From Strigamia acuminata (taxonomy: Eukaryota; Arthropoda; Chilopoda; Geophilomorpha; Linotaeniidae): a stretch of 64,000 bases of DNA. The notes below the pieces were generated by a model. The model made no database searches, was not told where the DNA came from, and worked only from the letters and a program-made list of their open reading frames with translations. The DNA is taken from assembly GCA_949358305.1 (NCBI GenBank), contig OX442324.1:6917601-6981600 (forward strand). The letters are read 5' to 3'. Below, in pieces: positions 47,717 through 60,206 of this stretch. The position numbers and the translations under genes were made by a program. Position 1 is the stretch's first letter. Each line of letters starts with the position of its first letter.

Positions 47717-48730
47717 TTGAAGCCCCCAGACATTCCCGTATTCTCCGGAAAAGCAGAAGAAAGCGAACGCTTCCTTAACATTGTAAAAAATGTCGCTTTC
47801 CTGCGAAACATGTCACTCGATGACATGCTTGTTAAAGGCGTAGCCGGTTATCTAACCGAGCAAGCGCATGGTTGGTTTCATGAAAGGAGAGAAGATTTCA
47901 TATCTTGGGAAGTATTTGAACAGGCGTTCAAAGAGCGGTTCGTAGCCACTCGACAAGAGCGGACGAACCAACTAACTAAGTTGAAACAACTGGAAACAGA
48001 AAGTCTTTACGACTTTATGCACAAATATTACCAGTTATGGATATTACAAGACAGTCTTGATGCAAAAGGGGCTGGATGTCTTTTTATCGGGAGCGTAACT
48101 CCTGCTAATGATTTGCTTTTGCATACGCAAGGCATAGCGGATTTACCTCTGACAGAGATTTATACCGTTATAACAAAAAATAAAGGCTTGTACAGTCGTA
48201 CAGCTAATAGAGCAAGGGAAAATATTTCCAATTCAGTTGTTTTCCCACCTCGGAAAACTGACACTCGTCCTCAGCCGAAGACAAATGCTAAATCTTTAAC
48301 TGTGGATTCACAAGAACAACTTAATATTTGTGAGGAAGAGTTACCTGAGGAGTGCGAGGCTGTTTATTTAATAAATGGAGTAGTAGATCAGACCAGACGT
48401 GGTCAATTAGTTTGTTACCACTGTAAGAAACCAGGACACATGCGTCGAGAATGTCCAGATTTAAAACCACGTACAAATTTCAACTCTGAAGAGTTGCAAA
48501 AACGAAGTACCCTGGATTCCCCGACTGTGGATCCTACTTCTAAACGTCCTAATAACAGATGGATAACTCAAGAAGTGTTGGATGCAACACTAGATGCTAA
48601 ACTTGATGCGAAACTTAATACTTTTGAAAACAAGTTACAAACTTTGCTGACTAACTCGTTGGCAGAAATGGTCAAGACTTTGATCAAACCCGAATCTGCT
48701 GATTCAAGTGCGACTAGTTCAAAAAACTAG
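47717..48730 (+). CDS. gag: Gag capsid and zinc-knuckle ORF of E2, copy 2
   Basis: 337 aa, no difference from the copy at 28981, with the CCHC knuckle and the terminal slippery heptamer next to TAG. Confidence 0.82.
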   Translation: MKPPDIPVFSGKAEESERFLNIVKNVAFLRNMSLDDMLVKGVAGYLTEQAHGWFHERREDFISWEVFEQAFKERFVATRQERTNQLTKLKQLETESLYDFMHKYYQLWILQDSLDAKGAGCLFIGSVTPANDLLLHTQGIADLPLTEIYTVITKNKGLYSRTANRARENISNSVVFPPRKTDTRPQPKTNAKSLTVDSQEQLNICEEELPEECEAVYLINGVVDQTRRGQLVCYHCKKPGHMRRECPDLKPRTNFNSEELQKRSTLDSPTVDPTSKRPNNRWITQEVLDATLDAKLDAKLNTFENKLQTLLTNSLAEMVKTLIKPESADSSATSSKN

Positions 48731-48761
48731 ATCCGGGGGACGAAGGTTTATTCCATCCCCC
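48721..48761 (+). promoter_or_regulatory. -1 programmed frameshift signal, E2 copy 2
   Basis: A AAA AAC at 48721-48727, 7-nt spacer, stem GGGGGA (48735-48740) with TCCCCC (48756-48761). Confidence 0.88.
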
Positions 48762-48765
48762 AGAA

Positions 48766-51700
48766 GTGGCTAATGCTGCGTCGGAATCTTTATTTATAGA
48801 TGTAGACACTGTTTGTCTAGACATAGCCACTAGTCATAGTGGCGGAGTAGAGGAAAATCTGCAAGAAATGACAGAACAATTAAAAAATCTGACATTGTTT
48901 CCACACAAGTGCTACACGAAGAAATTCTGTAGACTCCGCCGACTCAACAGAGTCATAGGTGGTAATAATTTGCACAATATTACTTTAGGTAATAATAAAG
49001 ATGATCCTCGAATGAAGATCACAATTGGTGGGCTCACCTACAACGCGCTCATGGATACAGGAGCATCTCAGTGTTACATTGGGGAACAACTCTTGTCTGA
49101 AACTCAGGCTTTGCCAGAATTCTTACAAGAGGCTCCCAGAAACATGATGGTGAACGCTGTAGGCGTAGCACACAAGCCTGTCGGACAAATAACTTTGTGC
49201 GTGCAATGGGCTGATGAATTTACACCAATGAATTTCATCGTTTTAGCAAAACGAGTTTGTGGCTTGATACTTGGTCACAATTTCATGCGCAGACAGAAAA
49301 TTAGTCCGCATCCACATTTACAAGAGTTCTCTTGTGCAGATAAACCTAATTGGTCCGCCCCTTACGAGTCGGAAGAAGCCAATTTGGCCCTCGCCCCGTT
49401 AAATCGAATTACTTTCGATTATTTAGGACTGTCGTCCACTCTCAACTCAATTGAGTTAACAGACACTACTGTGTTGACTTGGGATGAAAAATTAGTTGAG
49501 GAGAGCGACTGCACTCCGGAACAAAGACTAGCACTTCGCGAAGTGGTTAACTCGATACCGAATGTATTTCGTGATCAAGTTGGGTGCACTAACGTGACCC
49601 AACATCGTATCAAGTTCAAAGAAGGGCATTCATTGCCCAAAATGCAGTATAGAATGTATAACCCGGCCAAGAGAGCCATTATGACCAAACTAGCTGCAGA
49701 ATTGGAACAGGATGGACTCATTGAAAAGGCCAAAGGGCCCTTCATAAGTCATCCCGTCATTGTTGCGAAGCCTGACGGCTCGTATAGGATGTGCATTGAC
49801 TACCGGTGGCTAAATGCCATCACTGAAGTCGAAGTAATACAAATGCCAAGTATTGACCTTTTGTTGCATAATACTGGTCCGGCAAAGTATTTTACGTCTA
49901 TTGACCTTGTTAAAGGTTACTACCAAGTCGAAATGTGTGAGGAAGATCGTCCCAAAACGGCGTTTTATACGCCAAACGGCCCTTATCAATTTGTGCGAAT
50001 GCCGTTCGGCCTTTGCAATGCGCCTTGTACTTTCCAGCGTCTGATGGAAGGCATTTTAGGCTCAGCTTTGCAAGACTACGCGTTAGTTTATTTGGATGAC
50101 GTAATTGTGTATTCAGATAATTGGGATGATCATCTCAAACATGTTCGAGATGTTTTGGAAAGGCTTAACCAAGCCAACATGACAATAAATAAAGCGAAAT
50201 CTCGTTTTGGGCGTACAGAATTAAAATTCTTGGGCCACTGGATTAAACCCGAAGGTCTCTTCGGTGATCCCGATAAAATATCGGCGATTATGAAATTTCC
50301 CACCCCCACGTGTGCTAAAGACATTCAGCGCTTTCACGGCATGACTAACTTCTTCAGGAAGTTTGTTCCAAATCACGGAACTATTGCCGCACCATACACA
50401 CGTATGATGAATGAGAAAACTCCATTTGAATGGGGAGATGAGCAGACAGAAGCTTTTAATAAAATTAAAGAGCTACTTTGTGGTGACAATTGTCTACACA
50501 AACCAGACATGACTCTGCCATTTGTTGTCATGACTGACGCTTCACATGAAGGCTTAGGAGCTGTCCTTTGCCAAGACGTCGATATATTCGATGAAAAGAA
50601 GCAGAAAAACATTTCTGTACCCAGACCTGTAGCTTATGCAAGCAGAGTTTTACGTGGAGCGGAGAAGCGTTATACAACGCCGGAACTCGAATGTCTCGCA
50701 GTCGTGTGGGCTATTGATCGATTTAAACCATATCTCGAATATGGTACATTCACTTTAGAGTCAGATGCAGAAGCACTGAAATGGTTGATGCGAACGCCAG
50801 AACCATCTGGGAAATTTGGCCGATGGGCCTTAAGAATCCAATGTGGAAATTTTAAAATTGTTTTTCGAAAAGGTGCTGCTAATCAAGTTGCAGATGCACT
50901 TTCTAGAGCCCCACTAACAGAGGAAGACATTCCTCTTCGAGATCATGTGGAACCTGTAGAAATTAAACAATACTGGCCTGAGTGGGACGGAAATCCTTCT
51001 GTTTCATTAAATCGTGCCCCGGAGAAACGAGAATATTTGGCTAGTGTGCGTTCCTATTTTTCAGAAAATTCTAAAGAATGTTCTGAAGAAAAGGAGGGGG
51101 AGGAAGTACAAGAAACCTTGTACAGTGCGTTGACTGAAGTACTTAAAGAAGTCCCTCCTACAAGGAGAGAAATAATAGATGCTCAGTTACTAGATACTGA
51201 ATGCAAACGCATTCGAGAATATTTATTGAATGACAAGGTTGTTGGAATACCACAATCTGAAATAAAAGAATGGAAAAACAAAGTCAAAAACTATTGTTTA
51301 GACAAAAAAGAAGTTGATGGTGATCAAATGATCATCTATTTTAACCCTTCGTTCGAAGTCGGAGATTTAGTTTGGAAACAGACTCACATTCTCTCGTGCG
51401 CAGATAAAAATATCTCCGCTGGATTTGCCGAGTTGAGAGATGGACCGTGGGAAATTACTAAAGTACTTCCTGGCGGAGCGTATAAATTACGCAAATTAGC
51501 TGATGGTTCGATTGAAAAATCAGTAAATATTAAAGCGTTGTATCCCTATACTCCGTCGTACCCGATTGAGACTTGGAAAATAGGACAAAAGTCCGCCTCT
51601 TACTCGCCTCAAGAAAATCCTAAATGGATGGACGAAAGTAATCAACTTCCGGAGGCTGAAGAAATGGAATTAATTCCTGAAACTTCCTCAGAAATTCCAA

Positions 51701-52008
51701 TGGAATTATCCGACTCAACTTCAGTGCAGATTGACAAATCTGCGCCCACAAAGTCTAAACATAGACATAGACAACGCTTAACTGCTATGGAGAGGAAAGC
51801 GGCGTTGAAAAGAGGCGAAGTTCCAAAGAAACCGCCTCGAAAACCCCGCAAACCCCAACCGATAGTTCCACGAACTAGCACTCGTCCACGACGAGAACGA
51901 AAACCAAATCCTAAATATGCAGATGAAAATTTCGTGCGAAACATCACTGCAGTATTTAAAAAACCTTACCAACAACGAGGAAAAGGCTCAAAGTTCTGTT
52001 GGAATTGA
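48766..52008 (+). CDS. pol: Pol of E2, copy 2: protease, RT, RNase H; integrase core missing
   Basis: 1080 aa with the same integrase deletion. Three amino-acid differences from copy 1: Pro to Thr at the codon holding 49468, Thr to Ala at 51535 and Asn to Thr at 51572. All three base changes I saw in pol alter the protein, as expected for copies without selection, though three is too few to judge. Catalytic motifs are unchanged. Confidence 0.9.
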   Translation: MANAASESLFIDVDTVCLDIATSHSGGVEENLQEMTEQLKNLTLFPHKCYTKKFCRLRRLNRVIGGNNLHNITLGNNKDDPRMKITIGGLTYNALMDTGASQCYIGEQLLSETQALPEFLQEAPRNMMVNAVGVAHKPVGQITLCVQWADEFTPMNFIVLAKRVCGLILGHNFMRRQKISPHPHLQEFSCADKPNWSAPYESEEANLALAPLNRITFDYLGLSSTLNSIELTDTTVLTWDEKLVEESDCTPEQRLALREVVNSIPNVFRDQVGCTNVTQHRIKFKEGHSLPKMQYRMYNPAKRAIMTKLAAELEQDGLIEKAKGPFISHPVIVAKPDGSYRMCIDYRWLNAITEVEVIQMPSIDLLLHNTGPAKYFTSIDLVKGYYQVEMCEEDRPKTAFYTPNGPYQFVRMPFGLCNAPCTFQRLMEGILGSALQDYALVYLDDVIVYSDNWDDHLKHVRDVLERLNQANMTINKAKSRFGRTELKFLGHWIKPEGLFGDPDKISAIMKFPTPTCAKDIQRFHGMTNFFRKFVPNHGTIAAPYTRMMNEKTPFEWGDEQTEAFNKIKELLCGDNCLHKPDMTLPFVVMTDASHEGLGAVLCQDVDIFDEKKQKNISVPRPVAYASRVLRGAEKRYTTPELECLAVVWAIDRFKPYLEYGTFTLESDAEALKWLMRTPEPSGKFGRWALRIQCGNFKIVFRKGAANQVADALSRAPLTEEDIPLRDHVEPVEIKQYWPEWDGNPSVSLNRAPEKREYLASVRSYFSENSKECSEEKEGEEVQETLYSALTEVLKEVPPTRREIIDAQLLDTECKRIREYLLNDKVVGIPQSEIKEWKNKVKNYCLDKKEVDGDQMIIYFNPSFEVGDLVWKQTHILSCADKNISAGFAELRDGPWEITKVLPGGAYKLRKLADGSIEKSVNIKALYPYTPSYPIETWKIGQKSASYSPQENPKWMDESNQLPEAEEMELIPETSSEIPMELSDSTSVQIDKSAPTKSKHRHRQRLTAMERKAALKRGEVPKKPPRKPRKPQPIVPRTSTRPRRERKPNPKYADENFVRNITAVFKKPYQQRGKGSKFCWN

Positions 52009-53053
52009 TAAATTTTATTCAAAACTTGGAGACTGTAATTATTTACATGTCTGACAGGTGTAGTGATTTATAATCTCAACACCGGGGGACAAGATATTAC
52101 GATATTTATGGAAATTTATATTAAAAATATGAATTTGTTGCGATGAATTAAATATTCGGTAGAATATTTTAATTTTTTGGTCGTATTTACATGTATTTTA
52201 ACCAAAATACAGAGAATTACTGTGAAAAGTGATAATCTCGCGTAATTACGAAGGTACGAGACTTACGAGGTGTGATTAAACCTCGACCCCGACAATTAAT
52301 AGGGAATAAAATTCCCAGGGTTCATTGCACACAAACACTTCGTAATACACACGGATACCAGTGACTTCGTCCCTTCGACCCGTCTTCACTTTTCAACTCG
52401 AAAGTCCAGCGCTAATTCAATTAGCAACTTCAGTAAAAGAAAGGAAAACTAGCTTCAACCGTAAGTAGTTTTCAATAATATTCTTTGACCAAAGAATTGA
52501 AAATTGTTCGCAACAATTGGTAAAATATCGGCGTCCCGATAAAAAAATTAGAAGTTCACGTGTTGTTATAAGCGTGAATCGGCATTAAATCACTCTGGAA
52601 GTTTAGCTATTCAGTCGAATAGTTGGGTTAAATATTAAGATTTAAGTATGTAGGCACTAATTATTTAAATCAAGTCGCGGTCGAGGCTTGCATAAATTAT
52701 TTGGCGATGAATTTTCGATGTAAGATATTTATTAGACTAAGTGTTAATTAATTAATACGAAAGTTATCTTTGATACTCGAAAATTGGATTAAATAGTTTA
52801 AAGAAACTAAAAGAATTTTTCTTTTGAAAAATCAACAAGTTGCGATTTTCGATGAAAATCCCTGTCGGCGAGTCCATTCTCGTGTCATAAACACAAGGGG
52901 AATGTGACTCATTAGTGTCACGTGTTACGGGTTATAAATAACTCAAGTTGTGTGTGTTTCGTTGCGAACAATACGTTTTAATTCTTTGGACTCAAGGAAT
53001 GACTATTTAGAGTGGAATTATTTTTTAATAAAATAATTTATTTGCGTCTGCAG
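52009..53053 (+). other. Hairpin-rich spacer between pol and ORF3, copy 2
   Basis: Same stem-loops as 33273-34317, shifted by 18,736. Donor GTAAGT at 52461; acceptor ends at 53053. Confidence 0.75.
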
Positions 53054-54571
53054 ATGGGAAGTGGTAAACACCGTTCGAAACGGAGTCATCGACGTCACCG
53101 TCACGAAAGCTCCAGCTCGTCCACCTCGTCTAGTGACGAGCAACGCCGTTCAGCGGAACGTGCTTACATGAGGGCCCAACCGATACCGACGGCGCCCGCC
53201 TCGATGTACGCCCTGACGCCGCTGCAACTCGCAACGCTAAATTGGCTGAGCGTCCATCCGGACGGACTTCCGCTCGATTTGAATTCGATGATGCAGGCCC
53301 CGTCCACTTCTGCGCAGCCAACTGTTTATGAGTCGGCGTAATTGGCCCCGTTGGCCCAGGTAGCATATCCGCCTGTAAACGTTATCAACGTCCCGTTGGC
53401 CCCGCATTCGCCAGAATTTCGGCCGCCAACTGCAAGCGTGGCGCCTACCGTCGCCAACACGTCGAATGTAGCTGCACCGACTGTGGCAGGACAATCAACG
53501 TCTGTTGCACATCTTCCTGCCGGTGCTGAATCTTCGGCATCCGAATACGGATGGAACGAGCCGCCACCGGGCGCCCTGCGTTTTTCGGAGCCTGTTTCTC
53601 GCAACCGCGAGTACCGAGCCGCCAATAAGGCAAGAAAGAAGGACGAGAAGGCCCGCCTGCGCAAAGAACAGTGCGAGCGTGACATGGCAGCCGGAATACC
53701 TCACGATAACATCGTGACCGACCAAGCCACGGAGACGATCTGCCCATTTTGCGTCGGCTGTGGATGGTGCTGCGGTGCATCCGCGGGTTCCTCTTTGATG
53801 CGTTGTCCAAATTGCCGTGGAAGGAAAACGCGACCGCGTTCGAAGCCGTGGAGAAAGGAGGTTCAGCCCCACGTAGTGAAAGGCATTAAGCCTAATGAGA
53901 AGCGATGTTGGGCTCACTGCCCAAAGTGCCGACTTTTCCTGAATAGTCGTGGTGAAGCGGTTTACATCGACCCGCGCTTCCTCACCTGGACCCGTGCTGA
54001 AGCCAACGCCGGTGTAAGAGTCGAACTCCTTCGACAGTCTCCGCCGCCATCCGAGGACTCCGAAGTTTCTACTGAAACTGTCCAAGCCGCCGAAAGCGCC
54101 GGAAGCGAGGTACAAGAGGAAATCGTTCGACCGAGAACGATGTCGCGTGGTCGAGGCTGTCTGACGCTCGACCGAGCGAAAGAAATTGCCAAGGCTCAAC
54201 GAACCAACATCTTGGCACGAGGGCGAGCTCGTAAGCTTCAACAGGCTGTAGAAGCGTCGTCTAAACCCGTGGAGGATCCTCCAGCGGCCGTAACCGACGT
54301 GTCCAGCGCCCCTCCAGCGTCAAAGTCCGAGACTTCGGACGACGCTCAGTTTGAGGACGCCGAAGAGTTGCTTTCCGTCGTCGATTTCGTGGCGGAGTTG
54401 CTCGAGGATCTGCCGTTCCCACCTCCGAGCCCAGAGGAAATTGAAGCGTCGGAGGAAGCTGTGTTTTCTGCCGTCTCGACAGAGGCGACTGAAGAGTCGG
54501 ATTTTCTGACTTCTGCTGAAGTCGAGAAAAAGGAAGAGAAAGATTCGACTGACGTCGAAAAGAAGGATTAG
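53054..54571 (+). CDS. ORF3 of E2, copy 2, same in-frame TAA
   Basis: Identical to copy 1, including the TAA at 53339-53341, so the stop predates the duplication. RS-rich N-terminus, Cys cluster and acidic tail as described for copy 1. Confidence 0.65.
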
Positions 54572-55314
54572 AAGGGACAAATTAACATTCGTTATTTTCC
54601 GAGTGGAGATATTTTTTGACTAAAAATAATCCAAGTGTTTTGTTGTGTTTGCAATTTTTTCCAGTATTCTCATGAGTAGTGTGTTCAGTTTTGTTTGAAA
54701 TTAGAACTAATCATTTAAATATTCAGACGAATGTAGTTAATTTTGCAAATTGGATTCAATTTAATTTTGTGTTTTCCCGAATTCAATTTGGATGTTTATT
54801 TGAATTAATCATATTAATATATGTTTGTTTGATTATTTTGCGAATTTTCATAATTATTTGTGGAAAATTGTGTTTGTTTTTGCTTTGATCGAAGCGCTGA
54901 AGAATTTCAAGTTGAAATTCGTTAATTTTTTATGACAATCGTAATAAAAAGTTAAGTAGTTAGATTTTTGATAAATAAAATTTTGCATAAGTTTATTTTA
55001 TTGATTATCTTGTTGATTAATGAGCCTTGAAGTTTATTTGACGGAGAAATAAAATTTCTATCGAAATTAATTTTCTCGAACATGTATCCATGTTCGGATG
55101 AGTCCATTTCCGTCGCTTAGCAACCAGGAGTTGCGTCGTACAGAGAAGCCGATTAGTCTAATCGGGTGACGAAGTTTCTGAAAGAAATAACGCGATTAAG
55201 TTTAATAAAATACTTACCAAGTGGATTAATTCGATAGAATTAGGTGAACATTTCTTATACATTAAGAATGACAATTAAAAAGTTGGTAAACTCTATGATT
55301 GTCACCGGGGGATG
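54572..55314 (+). other. 3' UTR and polypurine tract of E2, copy 2
   Basis: Same hairpins as 35836-36578; polypurine tract at 55304-55314. Confidence 0.7.
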
Positions 55315-57060
55315 TGTGATGATTACAAATCCGTATTTATCAATGTTCACAATAGATGGCGCTGTTTACCAAACGCGCGTAATTCAAACTCGATAAAACT
55401 AAAAAGTGTGATAAATAATTATTTAGACACGGTGAATAAAATATAACTATTTTATTCGACATAAACTAAGTATTATTTACTTGACAATGTTGATTCTATC
55501 GAATCAATATCCACGTTACTTACCTAACGAAGGGAACCAATCGGACCCTTCCGGACCCCAACTGGGCCCATCTGGACATAGTCTTATATTAGGTCCGGAC
55601 TAGTGACCCACGAATCCGCCGATTCGTATGCTGATTGGCTGTCGCCAATCTAGTAGTTCTACAGAACTATATAAGCAGCAGTTTTTCACCCACTAACCCC
55701 CCTGGCTTGATAACTGAACTTGTATATTGTCTGTAGTTGAATTGTTATCGTTTGATTTCATTATTCTCTATCGACACATCAGGCCACCTCAGCTCTCCAC
55801 AGTTAGTATTCATTACTATTTGTTATTGCTGTTGTAGGGCTATTTCGGGAAGGCTAACTCCGGTAATAGACATGTATTCGCATGAAATGGCCCCGTAACG
55901 TTAGCCAGCTGTTCTACGGGACAGTAGGACTTCGTACGGTGGCTTAATATAACGGTCGTATACAGTACGACCTTGCTAAATGAAAGTAGGTCCCTCAGCT
56001 AACTGGCCTCAGTCCGCTGCAGGATGGCTGTTGTAAACAGCCCACGCAGGTTCCCGTCTTTCTACGATTGGTCCTTCCGCTCGTTAAAAGTCGGTAAAGG
56101 CCTAATGTACAGGTAACACGCCGGGTTGGTAGCCCGTGAGTAATATCTTCAAGATGTTGCGATAAATAACTACCTGGATAATGGTAATCCAACGGCAGTG
56201 GCCAAGTAATATTTTACCCGGTGCTCGATCAATGGATCCCGTCATCGTAAGGCATGCTGGCGGATGGAGGAGTCAAATCCTCCCGCGATGGTTCTCTCGA
56301 CCGTCGTGACGGTCCCCGCCCCATCGTACCCTCCGGGTTAGTAACCCGTGAACGATATAAAATATATCGTGTTAAACAAATTACTCGGGCATTGGTAATC
56401 CTGTATTGGCAATACTTTTCATCCCGGTAAGTCCATAGAAATGTTTACCTGGTGGTTGGTACCACCGACAGTGAATTAAAGCGTACAATTAAATACTCGG
56501 CGCCTGATCACGAGATCTTGTCGTCGTAAGGCATGCTGGCGGATGGAGTCTCAACAACTCCCGCGACGTTCTCTCAATTGTCGTGACGGTCCCCGCCCAA
56601 TTAATATTTATATAACAATTCATTTGTTGTATTACTTTAATCACTTGACTTTTATTCATTTTAAAACATGGAATATTCTGCCGAATATTCCTAATCACGC
56701 GAAGGACTCTTCGCATTATTAGATACTCGAGCTGCGGACCGAATACGTCTCCGTAGCGCTATTTGTGACGATGCCGCAAGTCAGCCGTATTCCTCTGGCT
56801 TCGCCCGGATCCTCAACCAGTTGATGCCGCCCGTTTACACTCGTCAAGAACCCATCTTTGTTATTCAGTAATAAATATGTTATGTCACACTAAAAAACTG
56901 TAAGTTATTTCTGCTCAGTCATGAATTCATATTTTTACACAGACTTCTGTAAGCTTATCTCGGTTAGGTTGTTGCTACTCCTAGCAACGTCTTGTTTAAA
57001 CCGATTATTTATCTATCTTAAAAAGGCCTAGTAAAATAGCCTTAAAGTAGAATCGTCACA
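55315..57060 (+). repeat. 3' LTR of E2, copy 2
   Basis: 1746 bp without MITE, same as 36579-38324. Confidence 0.92.
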
Positions 57061-58562
57061 AGTTTAGCGTCAAGTGTAGACTTTAACATTTCCGTTGTTA
57101 CCCAATTGGGTTCTGAACGTTTAGCAACTAGATCACTAGTTGCTGATTCTGTATTTGGTCTCTTTTGAGACTCTTCCGATTTATTATTCGAGCAAGGTTT
57201 CAATATTTGAGCCGTTTTGTTAAAAACGTCAATGTTATTTACAACTGTAATAACTTCTAGGCCTCGTTCAATTGGGTCACTGACTCCATTAACCACACAA
57301 TTGGTGTTACACTCTTTAGAGATGTTTTTTATTGGTTCATCTTTAGATTCACCGAATAAAGCTTCATTATCATGTATTACTTCATAAATTTTATGTAAAC
57401 ACTGGTCTGTCACTCCGTGTAGGTGTAACAGACGGACACTATCTCTGGCGAGATTGTTACAAAATACTGCAACTGCAGTTATAGAAGTCAAATTCTTTTG
57501 CCATTTCCATATTTTATAGAATCGGTGTATAAAAGAATACAAACTCTCTGAGTTTCGTTGTTTAGTTCTGATCAACTGCACTGTTTTATTTATCTGTGAC
57601 ATTATAAATCGTTTACGAAACAAATATTCAAATATTTCCCAATTGAGAAATTTAGCTTGATTTTCATGAAACCAATTCTGGGCGTAATTTACTAAATAGT
57701 GTGGAACGCAGTTGTGAACCATTTCGTCTAGCGACATTTTTCTTAAAAATGCGACGTTTTTTATAATAGCGAGAAAGCGTTTACTGTCTTCTGCTTTACC
57801 GGAAAATACAGGTATATTATTATCCGAACCACCTCGATTTGAGTTCGAATGATTATTCGAACTATTTCGATTCCGAAAATTTGGGTTCGAACGATTGTTC
57901 GAACCGCTAGAATTTTCCAAATTTGAATTCGAATCATTATTCAAATCAACTGGATTTCTAAATCTATTTTGTGTTTGGTTACTTAAGTAACTTGCAACAC
58001 GGGCGTTAGGATTGATGGGCAAAGAATTGTTTCTGCCATTGGTCCAATTTATTGGTCTATGCATAAAATTCCTTGGTGCCCAACGAGGGTTTTGCACTGC
58101 GGCTCTTATTTGATACCAACTACTTGGTGTCGAAGGAGTCGAACCTAATCGTGGATTGTTAGATCCATAATTAGCGGGAGAACGAGATCTAGATCTAGAT
58201 CCTTTAAAAGGTAGTTTATTTGTATTAACAAAATCCACCATTTCGACGATTGATCGGAATTGGTTTGGATTCAAACCATAATCAGTACAAAATAAAAATC
58301 CTGTCGGACCTAAATGTGATCTATCCGATGGAAGATTTCCTTCCACAGGAGAATTTAGTTCAGTCTGAACCAAGTTAGGATCTATAATTCTGATCGGTTC
58401 CGTTGTTTCATTCGAAACACTATTACCGACCATGTGGTTTACTATTTCCTCTACTAATCCAGTTTCGTTAGAAACTGGCACAAATCTGGTTAAACTTATT
58501 CTACCGGTCAAACAAGTTCTTTCCTTATCGCGAGTGTTCATCGAGTGCTGATTACTAGTCAT
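57061..58562 (-). pseudogene. gag: E3 gag, split by E2, copy 2
   Basis: Same as 38325-39826: capsid region present, CCHC knuckle lost, C-terminus on the other side of E2. Confidence 0.85.
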
Positions 58563-59633
58563 TGAAAAATAAAATTTTCGAAGTCTGAGAGATAACGATG
58601 AAGTCGTAACGTTCAGGAGGGTTGCAAACAAAGCAGTGGTTACACTATTTCGAATGGAAGTATGGGTACTTCGATACACCTCTCTGATTGGTTGATTGTC
58701 AAACGTCAGTCTCGCGAGACTCTAATCTCATCGGAGATTGGTGGAAATCACTTTTTCGTGGAACCTTAATCTTGTCAGATTTCAGGGTTATGACGTAGTC
58801 ACAAAATAAAATGGATAGTTTCCAAGTATTTTTTACAATATCATTCATTTTTATTAAAAAATGGCGACTTCTTTTATCGGTGATTTCTAACCACTTTTTG
58901 TATTTGATCAGACTCTAATTATAAAGCCAAATAAAGTTTTAACTAAAACTTACTAACTTGATTTTTACAAAATCTAGTGATTTTTTACTTTTTATTCCAT
59001 AAAAGCACGTTGAATCATTTGATTTGGTAGCTTTACGGCAAGCAACGAGGAATTTCGAACGCAATTCCATGAAAAAAGTGAAAGAATACACATTTTTTAA
59101 TGTATTTGCCTCTATACAAGGTTTCTTGTATTTCCTCCCCCTCCGTTTCTTCAGAATATTCTTTAGAATCTTCTGAAAAAAATGGACTCAAACATTATTT
59201 AAATATTCTGACATTATTAGGCATAAATAATTATATGTTTTTTAGTTTATTCAAACTTTCAAACAGGAATTAGATAGATTAAGGTATTTATACCTAACCG
59301 ATCGTTTTGACGTTGCCTACGAATTCTTTCGATGGGCGTCATGTCGTTTCTTCCACGTGTTCGATTGAAACTACGGTAAATCGATGAATCGGGAGCGGAC
59401 ACGAACGTATCAAAGTCAGCTTAATCTTCATCCCCCAGTGGTTAAATTTTAAAACTTTACCACGTGGTAAATTTAATATTTCACCGTGAAATCCATTTTT
59501 TCAAATGAAAAAAAAGTTGTAATGGAAAGTTTCTTATTTACGTTGTAAATATCCTGGAATTTATTTGATTTTTTGAAATTCGCAAATTTTACTATTTTTC
59601 TTTAGAAAATTAGAATTAAAAGAATGCAACGTT
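58563..59633 (-). other. E3 5' leader and Gypsy mosaic, copy 2
   Basis: Same content as 39827-40897, including the pol fragment at 59112-59181. Confidence 0.55.
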
Positions 59634-59952
59634 CTTGTTAGCTTGCTATGTTCATTTACCTTATTGTATTTATCGTATTATTAATCGTCATTGTTCTCAC
59701 GCTTCTCAATGTAATTGTTTGCGTTCGCATTTAACTTTACGAGTATTCGCGATCATTCCAATGTATTGTTTGTATGTCATGCCAACAGGTGGCACTGTAT
59801 ACCCGAGGAAGTCACGTGACATGTGAATAAACACTCACTTGATGTTTCACTTTCAACCACTTAAGATCTCGTGTGTTTCTTTCTTACTAAGGAGTTTTTC
59901 CACACCACTGCGGATTTAATGAATCCACACCATTTTCCACTAAGATTTAACA
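59634..59952 (+). repeat. Copia-type LTR, copy 2
   Basis: Same as 40898-41216 with one base changed at 59686; primer site at 59953-59964. Confidence 0.55.
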
Positions 59953-59964
59953 AGGTTATGGGCC

Positions 59965-60206
59965 ATTTATCGCCGGAAAAACGTCCAGAGTGACTTCAGA
60001 AGTTTTGGAGTCATCACAAGGTCAGCAGTGAAGTTTTTCCTCCAAATCCAATATGGCGGCGCCCATGATGGATGTAAACAACTTGTGTCTCGTCCTTGAT
60101 TTCACGATTCTCGAGGCGACAACTGGATGCCAAGCAGTGCAGGAACATTGACGGGTTCGAGAAACAATAAACACTTTATTTAAACAAATTTTTGTTTTCG
60201 TTTTGG
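59965..60206. other. Unassigned DNA up to the end of unit 2
   Basis: Same sequence as 41229-41470. Here it is joined to its original right neighbour, the Copia RT fragment. Confidence 0.35.

Larger units (their letters stand above)
42510..57060 (+). mobile_element. E2, copy 2 (from tandem duplication)
   Basis: Same element as 23774-38324, with identical flanking target duplication, MITE and defects. It arose by duplication of the locus and not by a second insertion. Confidence 0.93.
41468..60206. repeat. Tandem duplication, unit 2
   Basis: Second copy of the 18,736-bp unit. The right boundary is where 60207 departs from unit 1 into the Copia RT fragment. The first 41 bp are a stub of the E3 LTR (41468-41508), which shows that the duplication began inside that LTR. 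Confidence 0.93.
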
